Positions 33,559 through 58,798 of a DNA stretch of 64,000 nucleotides are shown here, one piece after another. A program made the position numbers and the translations under genes. Numbering within the stretch: position 1 is the stretch's first letter; every line of letters starts with the position of its first letter. Location: contig JBBBWG010010000.1 of assembly GCA_037176905.1 (NCBI GenBank), positions 112,854 through 176,853 of the forward strand, in the 5' to 3' direction. Origin of the DNA: Azolla pinnata (Eukaryota; Streptophyta; Polypodiopsida; Salviniales; Salviniaceae). The notes under the pieces were generated by a model. That model made no database searches and was not told the DNA's origin. It saw nothing but the letters and a program-made list of their open reading frames with translations.

Positions 33559-36500
33559 CTAGGCATATTGATGAGAAAATGTGCTCATTGAAGAAAGATA
33601 TGTCGGCATAGTGGGTATATCGATAACAGAACCAAACTCTATGAGCATTTCTAACACGGCGATCATAGAAGGCCTTTGTGATGGATAGGTCTGGCAACAC
33701 AGCAAAGAAACCCGTATAAACCTCTTCATTTCCTCTTCTACCCAATCTTGTTTCATCTCTCCATCCAAGATCTCTAATTCCCGTCCTTCTTGGTGTAGTC
33801 TCCAAACCTGCCAAGAAGGCGCGTGCTCAGACATATTTCACCATTCAACAGTTAATGCCTTTCAAAACTTCACCATTCAAAAATGTTTCTATTAACATTT
33901 TTTGCTTTTGCTTTTTTAGAAACAAATCAATACGAAGGCATTTATACATATTTTGTGCTTGATACTAACCAAATGGAGAAGGTATTGTTGATCAGGTGGT
34001 AAAGATTCTTCAAAAATTCTTCTGCCACTAATGACTTCCAGCATTAGCAGCCCAAAACTGAACACATCCGACTTCGTTGAAACATGGCCACTGAGTGCAT
34101 ACTCTGGAGCAATATATCCCCTAGCCATGCACAAAATACAAACTTTATATACTATAATCTTCAGTTATTTTAGTACATCAAATCATTTCTGTATAGAAAG
34201 AAAAAGAGTTTGCAAAATCATGGCAATCAGCTTACAAAGTTCCGGCTATGCTTGTACTCATATGTGTTTTATCAGAGGCGAAAAGTCTTGCCAAGCCGAA
34301 ATCAGCAATCTTTGGCTGGAAATCATCATCGAGGAGTATATTAGCTGCCTTGATATTCCTATGTATGACAGGCTGATGCGAATCATGGTGCAAGTATGTC
34401 AGTCCTTTGGCAACACCTTCCAAGATTCCTCTCCTCTTAGTCCATGTTAAAATCTCTCTACCATGCGATGCTGCATTGAAAAAACTTTTATTTGATAAAA
34501 TCTCACTAAAACTACACAATTATATGAAACATGTGATACATTCATCCAGATACTTATGTGTGCATAATCACAAAATCATGAGCACCTACAGGATCCTTCA
34601 CAATCAATAAACTAATCAAAGCAATTCAAATAAATTAAGGCGATATAAATATGTGGAAGAAAACACAATTAAAATGTCACCCAGGCCTTATAAAAAAAGA
34701 GAGCATAGCATCAAAGTACAGAAATAAGATGAAAGACAAACCAAAAGTGGGCAAACATCCCCAAAACAAATGACATGAATAAAAGTTGACTATGCAGCTA
34801 GCCATACCAAATAGAAGTTTGTCTAGATTTTGATTTGGAACATATTCGTACACGAGGAACCTTGAATCATCCTCCCATTCAATGCTACAACCGATAAGCC
34901 TAACAAGGTTTCGGTGTTGTAAGCTCTTGATGAGTTTTGCCTCAATCAAGAATTGTTCTCTGCCATGATCACTAAGATGCATAAGCTTCTTTACTGCAAC
35001 TTTGACCCCATTGTCAAGGATACCCTATAATCAACATGGATGGAAAATAGTAAGGATAAACACTTCTTTGTATCAAAGATTTGTCCGAAATGTATTTTAA
35101 GAACTGACTGCATCAACGAACAAAAAAGAATAAGCTTTGAAGCATGATACAATCTTCTAAAGATGGTATGGGATCTGAAGGCTTTTTATTGGGATTGATG
35201 AAAATGAGAAGATACTTATCAATTCAATCACCTGACATTTATGTTCTTTCATCCCCATAACTTCAAGTCTCAACACGAGTAACATATAGTTATGAAAACA
35301 AACTACATAATTTAAAGGTCTTGTTCCCAGAACACTCACTTAGGAAGTATCCATACATATACTTCGTAATAAAGAAAATTACCAGATATACAGCACCAAA
35401 TCCTCCTTCTCCAATTTTCCTTTCCAAGTTGAAGTTGTCAGTTGCCTTCTCTATTTGCATTCGGGAAAAATGTTGTATTGATGCATGTTGTAAACTTGAA
35501 TACTGCCCTGTGTCCTCTGCCTTGATTTTCCAGAAATCTAGATAACCTAAGACATTTCAGTGTACTGATGTAGAAGGTTATTTTGTGACTTTGGCAACGA
35601 ATCAATATGGCTCTTAAAAGTACCTGATGGATTGGAGACCTGGTTTCTATGTGAATAAATCCGACGTGAAAACCAACCAAGGAGAGAACCCACCACGAAA
35701 AAGACAAGACCAGCAACCACCACTATCACTGTGGCAAATCGAAGATCAACGGACTTTCCTGGAAAAATATGCATCCACAACTCATTCCATTCATTACCTC
35801 CATTACAGAAGAACTCGATAGTTGTAAAATTGTTGTATTATATCAACGTCGCTGCAATATGTGCAAGTCTTGATAAAACGACCACAAGGCTACCACGATT
35901 GGAGTTCTACAATGCATGCATCCTTGATACAAATTGGCAGTTCTGTTACCATGATAGGAGTTCTACAATGCGCTTATCCTACAATGTCTTATTGCATAGC
36001 TCCTTGATACAGCCATCCCGTTAGTTATTTTATAGAATTTGCAGTTCATCTGTGACTTTCTTTTAAAGCAGGGTGACCAATACAACTATCCATCAACGGG
36101 TAACTCTGATGGCTTCAGTATTTTCTGGTGAACAGTGTCTGACGGTATTGAACATGACTATAAGAATACCAATGCCTTCTTCATCTAAGCAGTACCCACG
36201 AAATTTGAAGGAGCATACTACTACCTGATCCATTGCCATCTCTCATATATTATAAGAATACACCAAACAGATCGAAGTTTCTATGTAAGTATACTTCAAG
36301 GCATCTAGAATCTTCTATGAACTAAATATTGTAAGACAATATTAGTCTATACAGCGTAAAAGTTCAGAGTACGCACCAGGTGTGGAGACAATGGGTGTTG
36401 TACCAAGGGGTGATGGTGATGAACTTGGTGCGGAGGAAGGACCCAGAGAAGTGAGAATAGATGGGGTGTTATTCGTATACATGATGTAGTTTTCATATCG

Positions 36501-37598
36501 AATGTAGCAGCTACCAATATATGAGCGGCCACCGAGGGTGTTACCAAAATTATTGACATGACTTAATGCAAGGCTGAGACAGTAAGTACAATCTGAAGGA
36601 GGGAGGTAACCATGGCATTGGGCTAGAGCATAACATGCGTCTACAGTACCATCTCCAACAACATTGACAGCCCAATACGTCCCAAGATTTCGCTTATTCT
36701 GGAGCACTTGTTTAGTCACATTGGCCACTGCTATGTCTTTGTTCACCAAAAAAGATGTGCTCCCATTTGCCGACGATTTCAAATTCGTCAGAGTGTAATA
36801 ATATCCCCCTTCTATAGTTTGATTGCTATATATCACTCCACATGCTTGCAGCTCCACCTGTACAATGATTTCTCTCTCAATCTCAATGTGCATTCTCTCA
36901 ATCTCATTCCCACTGCAAGTGTTTTTACTTTTTTTTTTTCTTCCAAAAGGTCATATCTTTGACCTCCGAAGATACAATTCTGCACAAACACACACCGATA
37001 TCGATTCTGCACACACCGATATCGATTCTGCACACACCGATATCGATTCTGCACGCATCGATATTGATTCTGCACGCATCGATGATTCATTTCTCATACA
37101 GAACATGGATCTAAGTGAAGCCGGTGAAAGAAAAGGAAGCAGGAAGCAAATGGAGTCGAGAGTGCAAAGAAGTACCTGAGCAAAGCCAGGGTTAGGGCAG
37201 CCTTGGTTGAGCGTGGAGAAAGCCGCCTTGACACAAGTGGCGCAATCGGACAGGGCGAGGTCACCTCTGCACTGATACATTACGCTGGCGCCATAGCCCG
37301 ACGACGGATCGATGTCTCCGGAGCTCTGGGCGTAGTAGAGAGAGACGGAGGCCCTTGCAGAGAGGCTCTGCTTCAGGGCACGGAGCTGCGCGGAGAGGTC
37401 CGATCCACCTGGCGAGCAGCTTAGACCGCCTTGAACCAGCCTCACAGGATTGGTAGCTGCATCTTCGTCCTGGGAGAAAACAGGAACTCCCAGACAGATC
37501 ATTGCCGCCGCCACTAGCAGCACCGCCATTTCCGCACGAGCCCCTGATCCGCGAAGAAGGAGAAGGCGCGGACGAGCCGCTGGAAGCAAGATCGCCAT
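33559..37598 (-). CDS. Cysteine-rich receptor-like kinase (DUF26), predicted pseudokinase (CRK-A)
   Basis: Eight exons: 37598-37176, 36857-36377, 35758-35624, 35537-35383, 35024-34808, 34470-34234, 34120-33970 and 33807-33559. The order is a signal peptide ([19 protein letters not shown] region), then a first DUF26 with [13 protein letters not shown] (C-x8-C-x2-C). A second DUF26 follows with [13 protein letters not shown], then a Ser/Pro linker, one membrane helix ([20 protein letters not shown]) and a kinase domain. The kinase keeps the glycine loop [15 protein letters not shown] lysine, DFG (ADFGLARLF) and APEY, but the catalytic loop reads IHRNIKAAN: the HRD aspartate is Asn (AAT at 34350-34352). 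Such a change usually abolishes phosphotransfer while nucleotide binding may remain. CRKs are plasma-membrane receptors in stress and immune signalling; their ligands are mostly unknown. It is divergent from CRK-B and shares its exon plan with CRK-C and CRK-D. The start could instead be the Met at residue 24. Confidence 0.88.
36985..37090. repeat. ~20-bp repeat in intron 1 of CRK-A
   Basis: GATTCTGCACACACCGATAT-type units occur five times in a row, with CACACACC changing to CACGCATC in the last two. The unit lacks stops in several frames, so spurious SAHTDID-type translations arise. Confidence 0.85.
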
Positions 37599-37599
37599 G

Positions 37600-39607
37600 T
37601 CTCTTCAGGATGCAGGCTGCTCTCAAGAAGAGCACAGAAATCAAATGTAGGCGATCGTAGAAGGGCGTGGAAGCTCCTGCTTCCAGCAGCAAAGACGGGC
37701 GATTCGAGGATCGATGGCGCTTCGCAGCGCGCGGAGCTCTGAGCCGGGGGGGGGGAAGGAGGGATTAGGGTTTCCTCGGAGCTCTTTCTTGCGTGCTGAT
37801 TTTAGGGTTAGGGTTTTGGGGGGAGGGGAAAGTGGTGGCGGTTGACTTCCTTCACTGTCCAGTGAAATGGTGGCGGTTGACTTCCTTCTTCTCCTCTCAT
37901 CTGGATCTTGACTAGTCAAGCGACGATGGTTGACTCGGTCAAGATCTTGACTAGTCAAGACCGCGGCGCTTCGACTCGGCCTCTCGATCCGACTTCCGAC
38001 GACCGATCCGTGTTCTGCTCGAGTGCGACGCGTTCGGATTCGACAGCGTCCGACGTTCTCGCGCTCGATCCACAGAGTGTTTGGGCGCTTTCTTTCGACT
38101 CGGGCCCTCGATCTTCGCTCTGGAGTCTGGAAGTGCTTGCAAAAGAACCCTTCTTCTTCTTCTTTTTTTGACTTGGCCTTTGATCTCACAATGTTTGAAC
38201 TCGACCTCGGATGCTCATTTGACTTGGCCTCGATCTCGCTCTGTTCGGTTAAACCAGTGCTAGTGTTGGCATCTTCGATGCTGGGACCGATGCCACTGCC
38301 TGTTGTGTTTGCAGACGATTCTCGAACACGTGACACCAGCTTTTCCCCGAGAACGAAAGAAAAATTCCGGCTTTTCTTAGGAATGCGGACAAAATGCTCC
38401 ACCTCCACACACTCTTGTCTCGAAATTCCACGAAAATGCCGTCTTCTTCTTCTATTTCCTCTTCTCTATCGCTTCTTTCCGCAATATCGCCAACTCCAAA
38501 ACATTCCTCCTAAGTGTCTCATCCCGTGCACGACAATGACAGACATAAGAGCACTGTCATTAGCCGCTCATCTATGCACATGAAGTCATTTATTTACCAC
38601 GCGGCCATCCCAAACAGGTTTGGCCCACCTGCTAACACAAAGTCGATGCATCTATGAAACCCAGCCAAGATAATGGAATCCATCAAGCAACGAAAAGGTT
38701 TTTCGTCGAGCTTGGAGATCGGTATCGGGCCGGGCCCGAACTTCGGCCGCAGCTTTCCGGGCGATGGCAGGAACTGCACAACGTAACTTACAAAACCTCG
38801 TTTGGGCCGGATGCTTCGGCCGTAAAACGTCAGCGCTCTCCGCTATGCAATCGAGTTGGCATCGATCGATCCATCGTCCGATTACCGGTTCTTCCTCCAC
38901 TTCTGCATCGATCGATCGATCGATCGATACTGTGTTTTTCTTAAACCTCGTCGGGCCCGGATGCTTCGATCGTAAAAACGTAAGCGCTCCCTCCGTTATG
39001 CAGATCGAGTTCGAGATCGATCTACTGTTCGATGACTGGCTTTTTCTCCGTTCTGCAATCGATCGATCGATCGATCGACACTCTGTTTTTCTCCGTTCTG
39101 CAATCGATCGATCGATCGATCGACACTCTGTTTTTCTCCGTTCTGCATCGATCGATCGACACTCTGTCTTTCTCCGTTCTGCATCGATCGCTCGATCGAT
39201 CGATACTCTGTCTTTCTCCGTTCTGCATCGATCGATCGATCGATCGATCGATACTCTGTCCTTTTCCGTTCTGCATCGATCGATCGATCGATCGATACTC
39301 TGTTTTTCTCCGTTTTGTGGTTTTGTTTTTTTGCTCTGTTCTTCTCCGATTTTACAAGCCATTTACAGAAGAAGAAAGAGACGGAGAAGGAACAGAATTT
39401 TCACTTGTTGCAGGAAACAGAGAGAAGAAGCGAGCAGCAGAGCAGACGACGACGGCAGCAGCAGCGATTCTGTGTTCCGCTAAATCCCTTGTGCGTCTTC
39501 TTCTTCTGCTGCTGCTTCTGCTGCTTCTGCTGAATCCCTTGTGCATTTGCTGGAATCGAATGCGGCTCTAGCTGCAGAATCGCGGGGAAAAGGGAACCTC
39601 CTTTGGA
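37600..39607. other. Divergent promoter region between CRK-A and CRK-B
   Basis: Two CRK genes start about 2 kb apart and point away from each other. The left part is GC-rich; TTGACT-type W-box cores are frequent at 37830-37945, including TAGTCAAG/TTGACTAG pairs near 37908 and 37943. The right part holds the GATC minisatellite at 38870-39310. Open frames on both strands here come from the repeat and show no domains. Confidence 0.5.
38870..39310. repeat. (GATC)n minisatellite with TCTGTTTTTCTCCGTTCTGC spacers
   Basis: At 39043-39310 units of 40-55 bp alternate an ATCGATCGATCGATCG tract with an ACTCTGT(T/C)TTTCTCCGTTCTGC spacer, about seven times. An outlying GATC run lies at 38907-38928. GATC repeats are self-complementary, so each unit can form a hairpin. 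All frames on both strands stay open, giving Ile-Asp-Arg-Ser repeats that are not proteins. Confidence 0.9.
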
Positions 39608-43284
<3,677 letters not shown>

Positions 43285-45110
43285 TTGGTAGTACACTGGC
43301 ATGATTGGTTTTCCAGTTACCCACTTGTGAAAGATTTTTTAGTTCATTGTCAAGGAGAAAGAGGGTGAATATTACACCATATATATGAAATACATGTGAT
43401 CTTGGAGAAGTGGAACATTGACTTCAAGCGGCCAAAAAATCGGGCATGTTGGACCATTTGGATAGTTCGGAGCCAAAACTCAACTGGAAACTGCAGCTTT
43501 GCGAATTAAACAGTGTCATGGTTCAGCTTCAGCTTGGCACAGATTTCGGGTTTGGCTTAATGGTTTGACTCTGCAGGTTAAACTGCCGAAATGCTGCATT
43601 TGAACAGTTCAAATAGTTCTGTTTGGGTTCCAGAAGATTTTGTCAGTTAGGTTTGAGCTTAACTAAAAACTGAACTGAAGCAAAGTGGCGTGGAACTGTG
43701 GTCGAATTCCTGGCAGTCGCAGCTATTGTCTCTTTATATAATAAACTCATCACATTTGATGGACATATCCTCTTCTCTTGGGTTGTACAAAAGGTCTGTC
43801 ATCCATAACCAAGATATTGTACATAGCCATAAACTTTTTTTTTTCTTCTTGATGTACTTTAAGTTTTCATCGGATATTCATTTTTTATTTGCTCACCGGA
43901 CTCATGACATGATGATAATGAGATGGCATGATTTGAGAGAACCAATCTATTGTAACCATGTATGGGGTCCAATCTAATCCTTGTTTCAGAAGCTGTTACA
44001 GGCGTTGTCATAAGGTGAACGGATGCTTGATAAGTAGCTTTACAATCAGGTTGCCACAAGTGGTAGAAATACATCATTGTCAATGATGACTTTATCCATA
44101 TTCTTAATCATATGATTGTTTGCCTTTCAGGCGAGGATTTGAAGACGAGGAGAATGTTGAGTTGGAGACAGAGGCTTGAAAGTTTTGTTTCTGCTTCTGC
44201 TTCATCTTCTTCCCCACTTTCCTCACTACTGAAAATACTGAATCATTTAAAGCTCTAGCTTCATGGAAAACGGTGTTTGAACATTGAAAGCTTTTGTTCT
44301 TAACGATTGCTTTTGCTTGCCTGCCAGGCGAGTATTTGAAGGCAAGGAGAATTTTGAATTGGAATCAGACTTGAAAATTTTGATGGGCGCAGCACATGGG
44401 TTGGCATACATGCATCATGACTGCCATCAGCGCATCATACACAGGTAAGTCATATATTCGACACTTGAGCTGCAGGGTCTTCATTTGGAGCATTCTTATC
44501 TTTGATTCAAGGGAGATTAGAGATCAATCAACTGACCAGTGACCACTACTAAATCCAAAATCTAGAAATGATCTCTTCATTGGTTCCAGCCGATTAGGAG
44601 TAGAAGAGAACCATAAATAAAAACAAATTTTAATTTATGCCTTTCAATGTGTCTAAGAAGAACGGTATACATGGCAAGCGGCCAGGGCTGTCTTTTCATG
44701 CTTACATTTGCCCTTCTCATTTTTCTGTTTGACAGCTTATACCTTTGATTCGATTGCCATTCACTGTGAAATATGCCTATCATTAGAACTCATTGATCAA
44801 CAAAATATCGAGTTTAACAAAAAGAACTCAGTTCATTAAGAAGTGACAAGTTTTCACAAAATCAATGAACTAAACATTTGGTTATTAGGTGGTTGAAATT
44901 GTCGGGATGGATTTACATTTCTTATTGTATTGCACCATCAGACAAACAAATCTTCAAGTTCCTCTCGATTTTCTGACCATCATCTCTATCAATGCATCTA
45001 TCTATCAATGCAAATGCAGCATTTGCAGCTACAATCACATGCTCTGTCAACACAGTCAACAAAGCTTCGAAGAGATGAAGAAAGGATCCCATCCACGTTT
45101 GAAGCTCGGT
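43285..45110. other. Intergenic with CRK relic exons
   Basis: Apart from the two relic exons listed separately, no gene is seen. A segment at about 43985-44060 (GCTGTTACAGGCGTTGTCA...TAGTAGCTTTACAATC-like) resembles 50105-50165. Sequence from about 44880 to 45110 resembles 50575-50785. Both mark the extent of the CRK-C/CRK-D duplication. Confidence 0.5.
44131..44444 (+). pseudogene. Two relic copies of a CRK kinase exon (CRK-B exon 6 type)
   Basis: After a TGCCTTTCAG acceptor, 44131-44185 reads GEDLKTRRMLSWRQRLE, matching the start of CRK-B exon 6, then diverges. After a CTGCCAG acceptor, 44328-44444 again begins with this exon (GEYLKARRILNWN). It has an in-frame stop by a small shift and then continues as [21 protein letters not shown] up to an apparent GTAAGT donor. 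The catalytic Asp and everything after it are missing. These look like duplicated fragments of one exon that never formed a gene, or the remains of a deleted CRK-B paralogue. Confidence 0.7.
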
Positions 45111-49043
<3,933 letters not shown>

Positions 49044-49067
49044 CCTGGGGCCAACCTTGCAATGCAT

Positions 49068-50785
49068 CGATGGGATCCAGAATCTATTGGGCTTGCTCTT
49101 CTTGGAAGAATGTACAGAAACGAGATGGAGAAGATGATCTGAGGATGCCTCTACGTCGCTGCAGAGAAAGATGATCTGAGGATCCCTCCCATCTTTCTAC
49201 ACATTGTGGGACATGGTCTTTTTCTTCCTCTCAATCGGATGACAGGATTGAAGCTCGTTGCTTGGCCTTTCTGATTCGAGACAGAGACAAAGCTGCGACG
49301 AAGACGGCAAAAAGCGCGTAGAATCTGATGGTGGGCATCATCTGCGGAATGGATCAGTTCCGATACTGTCACAAGTCTGCAGATCGGGCCCATTTGCTTC
49401 CTGCTTCTTGGACCAAGTCAGCCGCGCGGAAGCCAACAGCTTGCACAGATGCAATCAAAGACGACTTGCCCACCAAGAATTGAATCCCTTTTGATGCTGC
49501 CATGGAAGATGGATCGGCGATCACAGGCAAGAATCCAGGATCATCCTTGCCCAAAACCCAAAGTTGAATATCTCCAATTCTGGAAGCCTGTTCTTTCAGA
49601 ATTAAACCCATTTTGGAGACCCCTGCGAGATCAACAATCTCCTCTCTCTCTCTCTCTCTTTGATCTCCTTCTTTTCCGCTGTGTAAATCCAAGCTTCATC
49701 CGCTTTGATCTCCTTCTTTTCCGCTGTGTAAATCCAAGCTTCATCCGCTTTGATGCTGACAGCGAAGATGGATTGGGCGGGTCACAGGCAAAAATCCAGG
49801 TTTTGGGGTTTAGGGCATCCGAGGATTCCTCTTCTGGAAGCCTGTTTTTTCGGAATCAAACCCAGTTTGGAGACCTCCGCAAGATCGATAATCTCCTAAG
49901 CTTCATCCACTCTCTCACCCTGGTGAAGCTGATCTGTTACCATCACCATCAGTGATGAAGCCGTGTCAGACAGAAAGCCAATGAATTTGGCTGACCTCTA
50001 CAGGCTGGCTAAAGACATCTTGTGCATGTCCCACTTCGCTTCCAGCTTCAGCTTTGGTGATGAAATCTGAGGGTTCCTGCTGGAAAATCCGTGTCTCCGA
50101 AACTATCACAGGCTTTGTCAGAAGGTGAGAATAGGCGATGGAATAGTAGCTTTACAATCCACTTGCCATCAAATTTAACATGGTCAATGAGTGGACAACT
50201 TGTCCGCATCCTTGAAGCTTACAATCGCTAAACCCTAAAAGCCAGGGCCCAGAACCCTAAGCCCTTGAGAAACAGCGTTTGAACTTTCACATTTCTTCTC
50301 TCATCTCACGGATAATGATTGTTTCTCAGGATTTTCTACGTGGTCAGCTCGTAGAGCTTTCAACCGTTGAGAAACTGTATCAACAAACCATATGACATCT
50401 AAAGCCACATTTAACAGCTCTTTTTTTATTCATGAACTTGCTGCATTTAGTGACTTTAGGTGTAAGACATGTACATGTCGCAAGTATTGATTGCCCTTCG
50501 CTATGAACTTTTTATCTGCAAAAAAATGAGCTGTGAAGTTCCACAAAATCACGAACTTACAATTGGTTATTAGGTGGTTGAAAATGTCTAATCGAGTTCA
50601 ATCCATATTGCCATGAGATGAAACAAATCGCAAAGTTCTCTGATACATATAGATTCTTTAATATTCTTTCTATCAATGCAAATGCAGTATTTAGTATTTA
50701 CAGCTGCAATTGCAGGTTCTCTCAACACAGTTAACAAAGCTTTGAAGAGATGAAGAAAGGGTCCCATCCACATTTGAAGCTTGGC
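49068..50785. other. Intergenic between tandem CRK-C and CRK-D
   Basis: Contains the CRK-C promoter side and the CRK-D 3' side. A perfect tandem duplication of a 45-bp unit (TTTGATCTCCTTCTTTTCCG...) lies at 49659-49748. A CT run precedes it at 49643-49658, and short telomere-like AAACCCTAA words occur near 50229. Several segments match the region upstream of CRK-D (55850-56350) or downstream of CRK-C. No gene is seen. Confidence 0.5.
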
Positions 50786-55818
<5,033 letters not shown>

Positions 55819-56399
55819 CCTGGGGCTAATCTTCCGATGAATCGATGGAAACCAGAATCTTCAGGGCTTATTTTTCCTAGGCTTGGAAGAAAATGCAGAA
55901 GCGAGGTGGAGAAGGGAGATTCGAGGATCTGCTCTTCGTCCTGCTGGAGCAGAAGAAGGTTATTGCTTACACTTGAGCCAAATCCCTCTCATCATCCAGA
56001 TCTGTGGGCAAGGGTTTTCCTTCTCCCCTTGTCGGAGAGCACGACAGGAAAGTCGCCGCTTGGCCCTTGTGTTGAGGCAGAAACAGGCAGAGATGAAGAA
56101 GAAGAAGAAGAACAAGAAGAAGGCAGTTGTAGAAGGAATGGTCCACATAGCGGACGCCAGTTACGGACACAGAACGCTGCAGATCACATCCATTGATCCT
56201 GCTTAGACCAAGTCTCAAAGGAAGGAACGGTCCACAGTGGTGGGCGCATCTTCTGCTTTTGTTGATGCCTTGCACGATGATGATGACGACGATGGAATCA
56301 AAAGCCATCTTATCCACCGAGAATTCGAATCCGCTTCGATGCTGACAGGGAAGATTCAAGAGATCTGAGCGCATGAATGCTTGCATCCGTCCAGCATTC

Positions 56400-56700
56400 T
56401 TAGGGTTAGGGTTTTTTGTAAACCCTAGACCCAACATCTCCATAGCTTGGAATCCCATTCTTGCAGGCCGGGTCCAGTAAGCAAACCCTAAACCCAACAT
56501 CCCCGTAGCTTGGAATCCTGTGATTTCAGGCAGTCTTCCCATTCTTGCAGGCCGGTCCAGTAAGCAAACCCTAAAAACCCAACATCCCCATAGCTTGGAA
56601 TCCTGTGATTTCAGGCAGTCTTCCCGTTCTTGCAGGCCAGTCCAATAAGCAAACCCTAAACCTAACATCCCCATAGCTTGGAATCCTGTGATTTCCTGAT
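56400..56700. repeat. ~85-bp tandem repeat containing CCCTAAACCC words
   Basis: Units with AAACCCTAAACCCAACATC, TAGCTTGGAATCCTGTGATT and GGCAGTCTTCCC(A/G)TTCTTGCAGGCC recur about every 85 bp, with three full copies and one short leading copy. The unit is open in one minus-strand frame, which explains the 247-residue open frame seen there. Confidence 0.85.
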
Positions 56701-56717
56701 CAATCACCATCAGTGAA

Positions 56718-56766
<49 letters not shown>

Positions 56767-56879
56767 GTGGATGTTACACTTCATTTTCAGCTTCAGCTAT
56801 CTATGGCAACGGAATCTTGATGCAGCAGCTCCATTTTCTGTGCCAAAACTCTTTGAAAATGGGCCTGTCAAGACTCTTT

Positions 56880-57075
56880 CATTCTGAAGGTACTCACACA
56901 CAGTACACAAGGAATCTCGAATCATTCTTCCCTTCCTGGCTACAACCGACAATCCTAACAAGGTTTCAGAATGTGTGAACTCTTCTTAATGAGTTCACCC
57001 CGGTAAAGAATCCGACTGCTGCTAATCAAATGCATGAGCTTCTTTAATGCAACTGTTTCTCTGATTTCAAGAGTA
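56880..57075 (-). pseudogene. Degenerate CRK kinase exon (exon 5 type)
   Basis: On the minus strand this matches the CRK exon that encodes the kinase lysine and the SRFLVY segment. Recognisable words are GTLEIRETVALKKLMHL at the start, [15 protein letters not shown]-type decay in the middle and SRFLVY near the end. Frameshifts and stops interrupt it. No neighbouring exons were found, so it is an isolated relic beyond the CRK-D promoter. Confidence 0.65.
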
Positions 57076-58798
57076 CCATGCAACCAACCATGCAAGGCCG
57101 GTGCCAGAAGAAGCATAAATTGGATATCCAAGGCAAGATGATCTTATCCGAACAGAAAATCAGATTAATCTTCAAACTCTCCAAAATACTTTGTTGCACC
57201 TGTAAGGACACGGAAGTTCCATTTCACAAGCAAGAACGAATTTTGAGAGCTCACGGGCTCTCAAAACCTCCGAATTTCGGAATCACTCGAAAGTACATGT
57301 AACAAATGCATTTGAATCGATGAAATGAACGGGTAAGATGTCTACAAGAACGGGTTCGTTATTTTCAGAAGACTTATTAGCAAGATCACCAAGAGACTCA
57401 TTAGCAATCCCGCTTAGATTACACACATGACATACATACACCTACATACATACATATATAGATCGATGGATAGATAGATCGATAGATGCATAGAACGTAA
57501 CATTGGCAAGCTTCTGGTTTTGCAAACACGAATGTAAGTTGCAAATGTTTGTGACTGTTACGTGTATAATCTTTTTTGAAAAAATAATCATACATCTTTT
57601 TCTTTTTTTAGGAAAATTGATTTATATTTCTTAAAAAATTTAAATATCTGGTTAAATTTACCATTGTTCTTGGTCTAAAGCATGCTATTTGTGATTTATA
57701 AAATCTCCAGAATGCTCGAATTATTCTCGATTGTGTTTGAAGCTTGCAAAAGTGATGGTTTGTTTTATGGACATATAGCTGGCCGCTGCACATGTTCTCA
57801 AAAGATTCGCCCACGTATAATCAATCAAGCCCAGAGCTGTGTTTAACTTAGTCTCTTGGCATGTTTGTAAATATAAAAAAACCCTCAGAAACCCATAGGG
57901 GAGCAGTTATCATGCCCTACCATTTTCAAGTCAAAGTATACAGAACAAATAGTTGTGAGGTAAGAGCTATTTTGTGCGATAACTATGGGACGATTTGGAA
58001 AAGCAGATGTCAAAAGGTTTTTAAAAGAAAGGAAACCCAAATCAGTAAAGGAAATTTGGCTAGAAACTATTTCTGCATTAAGGGGCTAATTAGAGGAAAT
58101 TTAAGGCCATTCAGATATAACAATTTGCCTGGATATAGAATTACATATGATATAGCAAGAATCTCCCTTTTATACTTTAGATAACAAAACACTTGGGTGC
58201 AATTATATATATACCACCACGCTTTCTCTTCCCACCTTCTGAAGGTAATGATACATTTATTGTAAGAAAACAGGTCATTTCGACGAGTTGTACATAGAGA
58301 TCCATTGGACGTCTTTTCACTATAACTAATTGAAAGGATAATTTCTCTTATTTGTTTTTTGGGGAACCAAAAAACGAAAGGAAGAAGTGAAAAAAGGGGA
58401 GATATTTACTCAATAACCCTCGCATATAATATCGTGATTACTAGTATTATTAGTATTATTAGGATTCTTGTGATTATTATTATTATTATTACTAGGATTC
58501 TTGTGATTATTATTATTATTATGATGATGATGATTTTTGTGATTATTATTATTATTATGATGATGATGATTTTTGTGATTATTATTATTATTATTATTTC
58601 TGTTTCTCGCTGTGTCCCGCCGTCGTCTTCCCCATTCGTCCTCGTCTTCGGCTTCTGAATCTTCTGCTGCTGCTTCTTCTTAAAGAACACAGGTAATTCG
58701 TTATGAACCCTAAACGTCAGACATATTTTCCTGATCATCATTTTGCAGCTATCGATTGATCCATTACTTTCCCTTCTAATTCCTCAACCACAGTCCTC

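Larger units (their letters stand above)
55819..58798. other. Intergenic, repeats and a kinase-exon relic, no intact gene
   Basis: Upstream sequence of CRK-D at 55840-56340 matches parts of the CRK-C upstream region. It is followed by a telomere-word repeat (56400-56700), a GA run (56717-56758), a relic kinase exon (56880-57075), a GATA run (57455-57485) and (ATT/ATG)n at 58437-58600. A plus-strand open frame at 57861-58184 has ordinary composition but no family I recognise. Confidence 0.5.

Noticed and set aside
38652-39571. Several 100-240-residue frames on both strands with IDRSIDR repeats
   Set aside because: They arise from the GATC minisatellite; no frame has a domain or codon bias.
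55967-56710. 247-residue minus-strand frame
   Set aside because: Most of it is the translation of an ~85-bp tandem repeat, without domain or conservation signal.
58359-58741. Ile-rich frames on both strands
   Set aside because: They are translations of an (ATT/ATG)n microsatellite.
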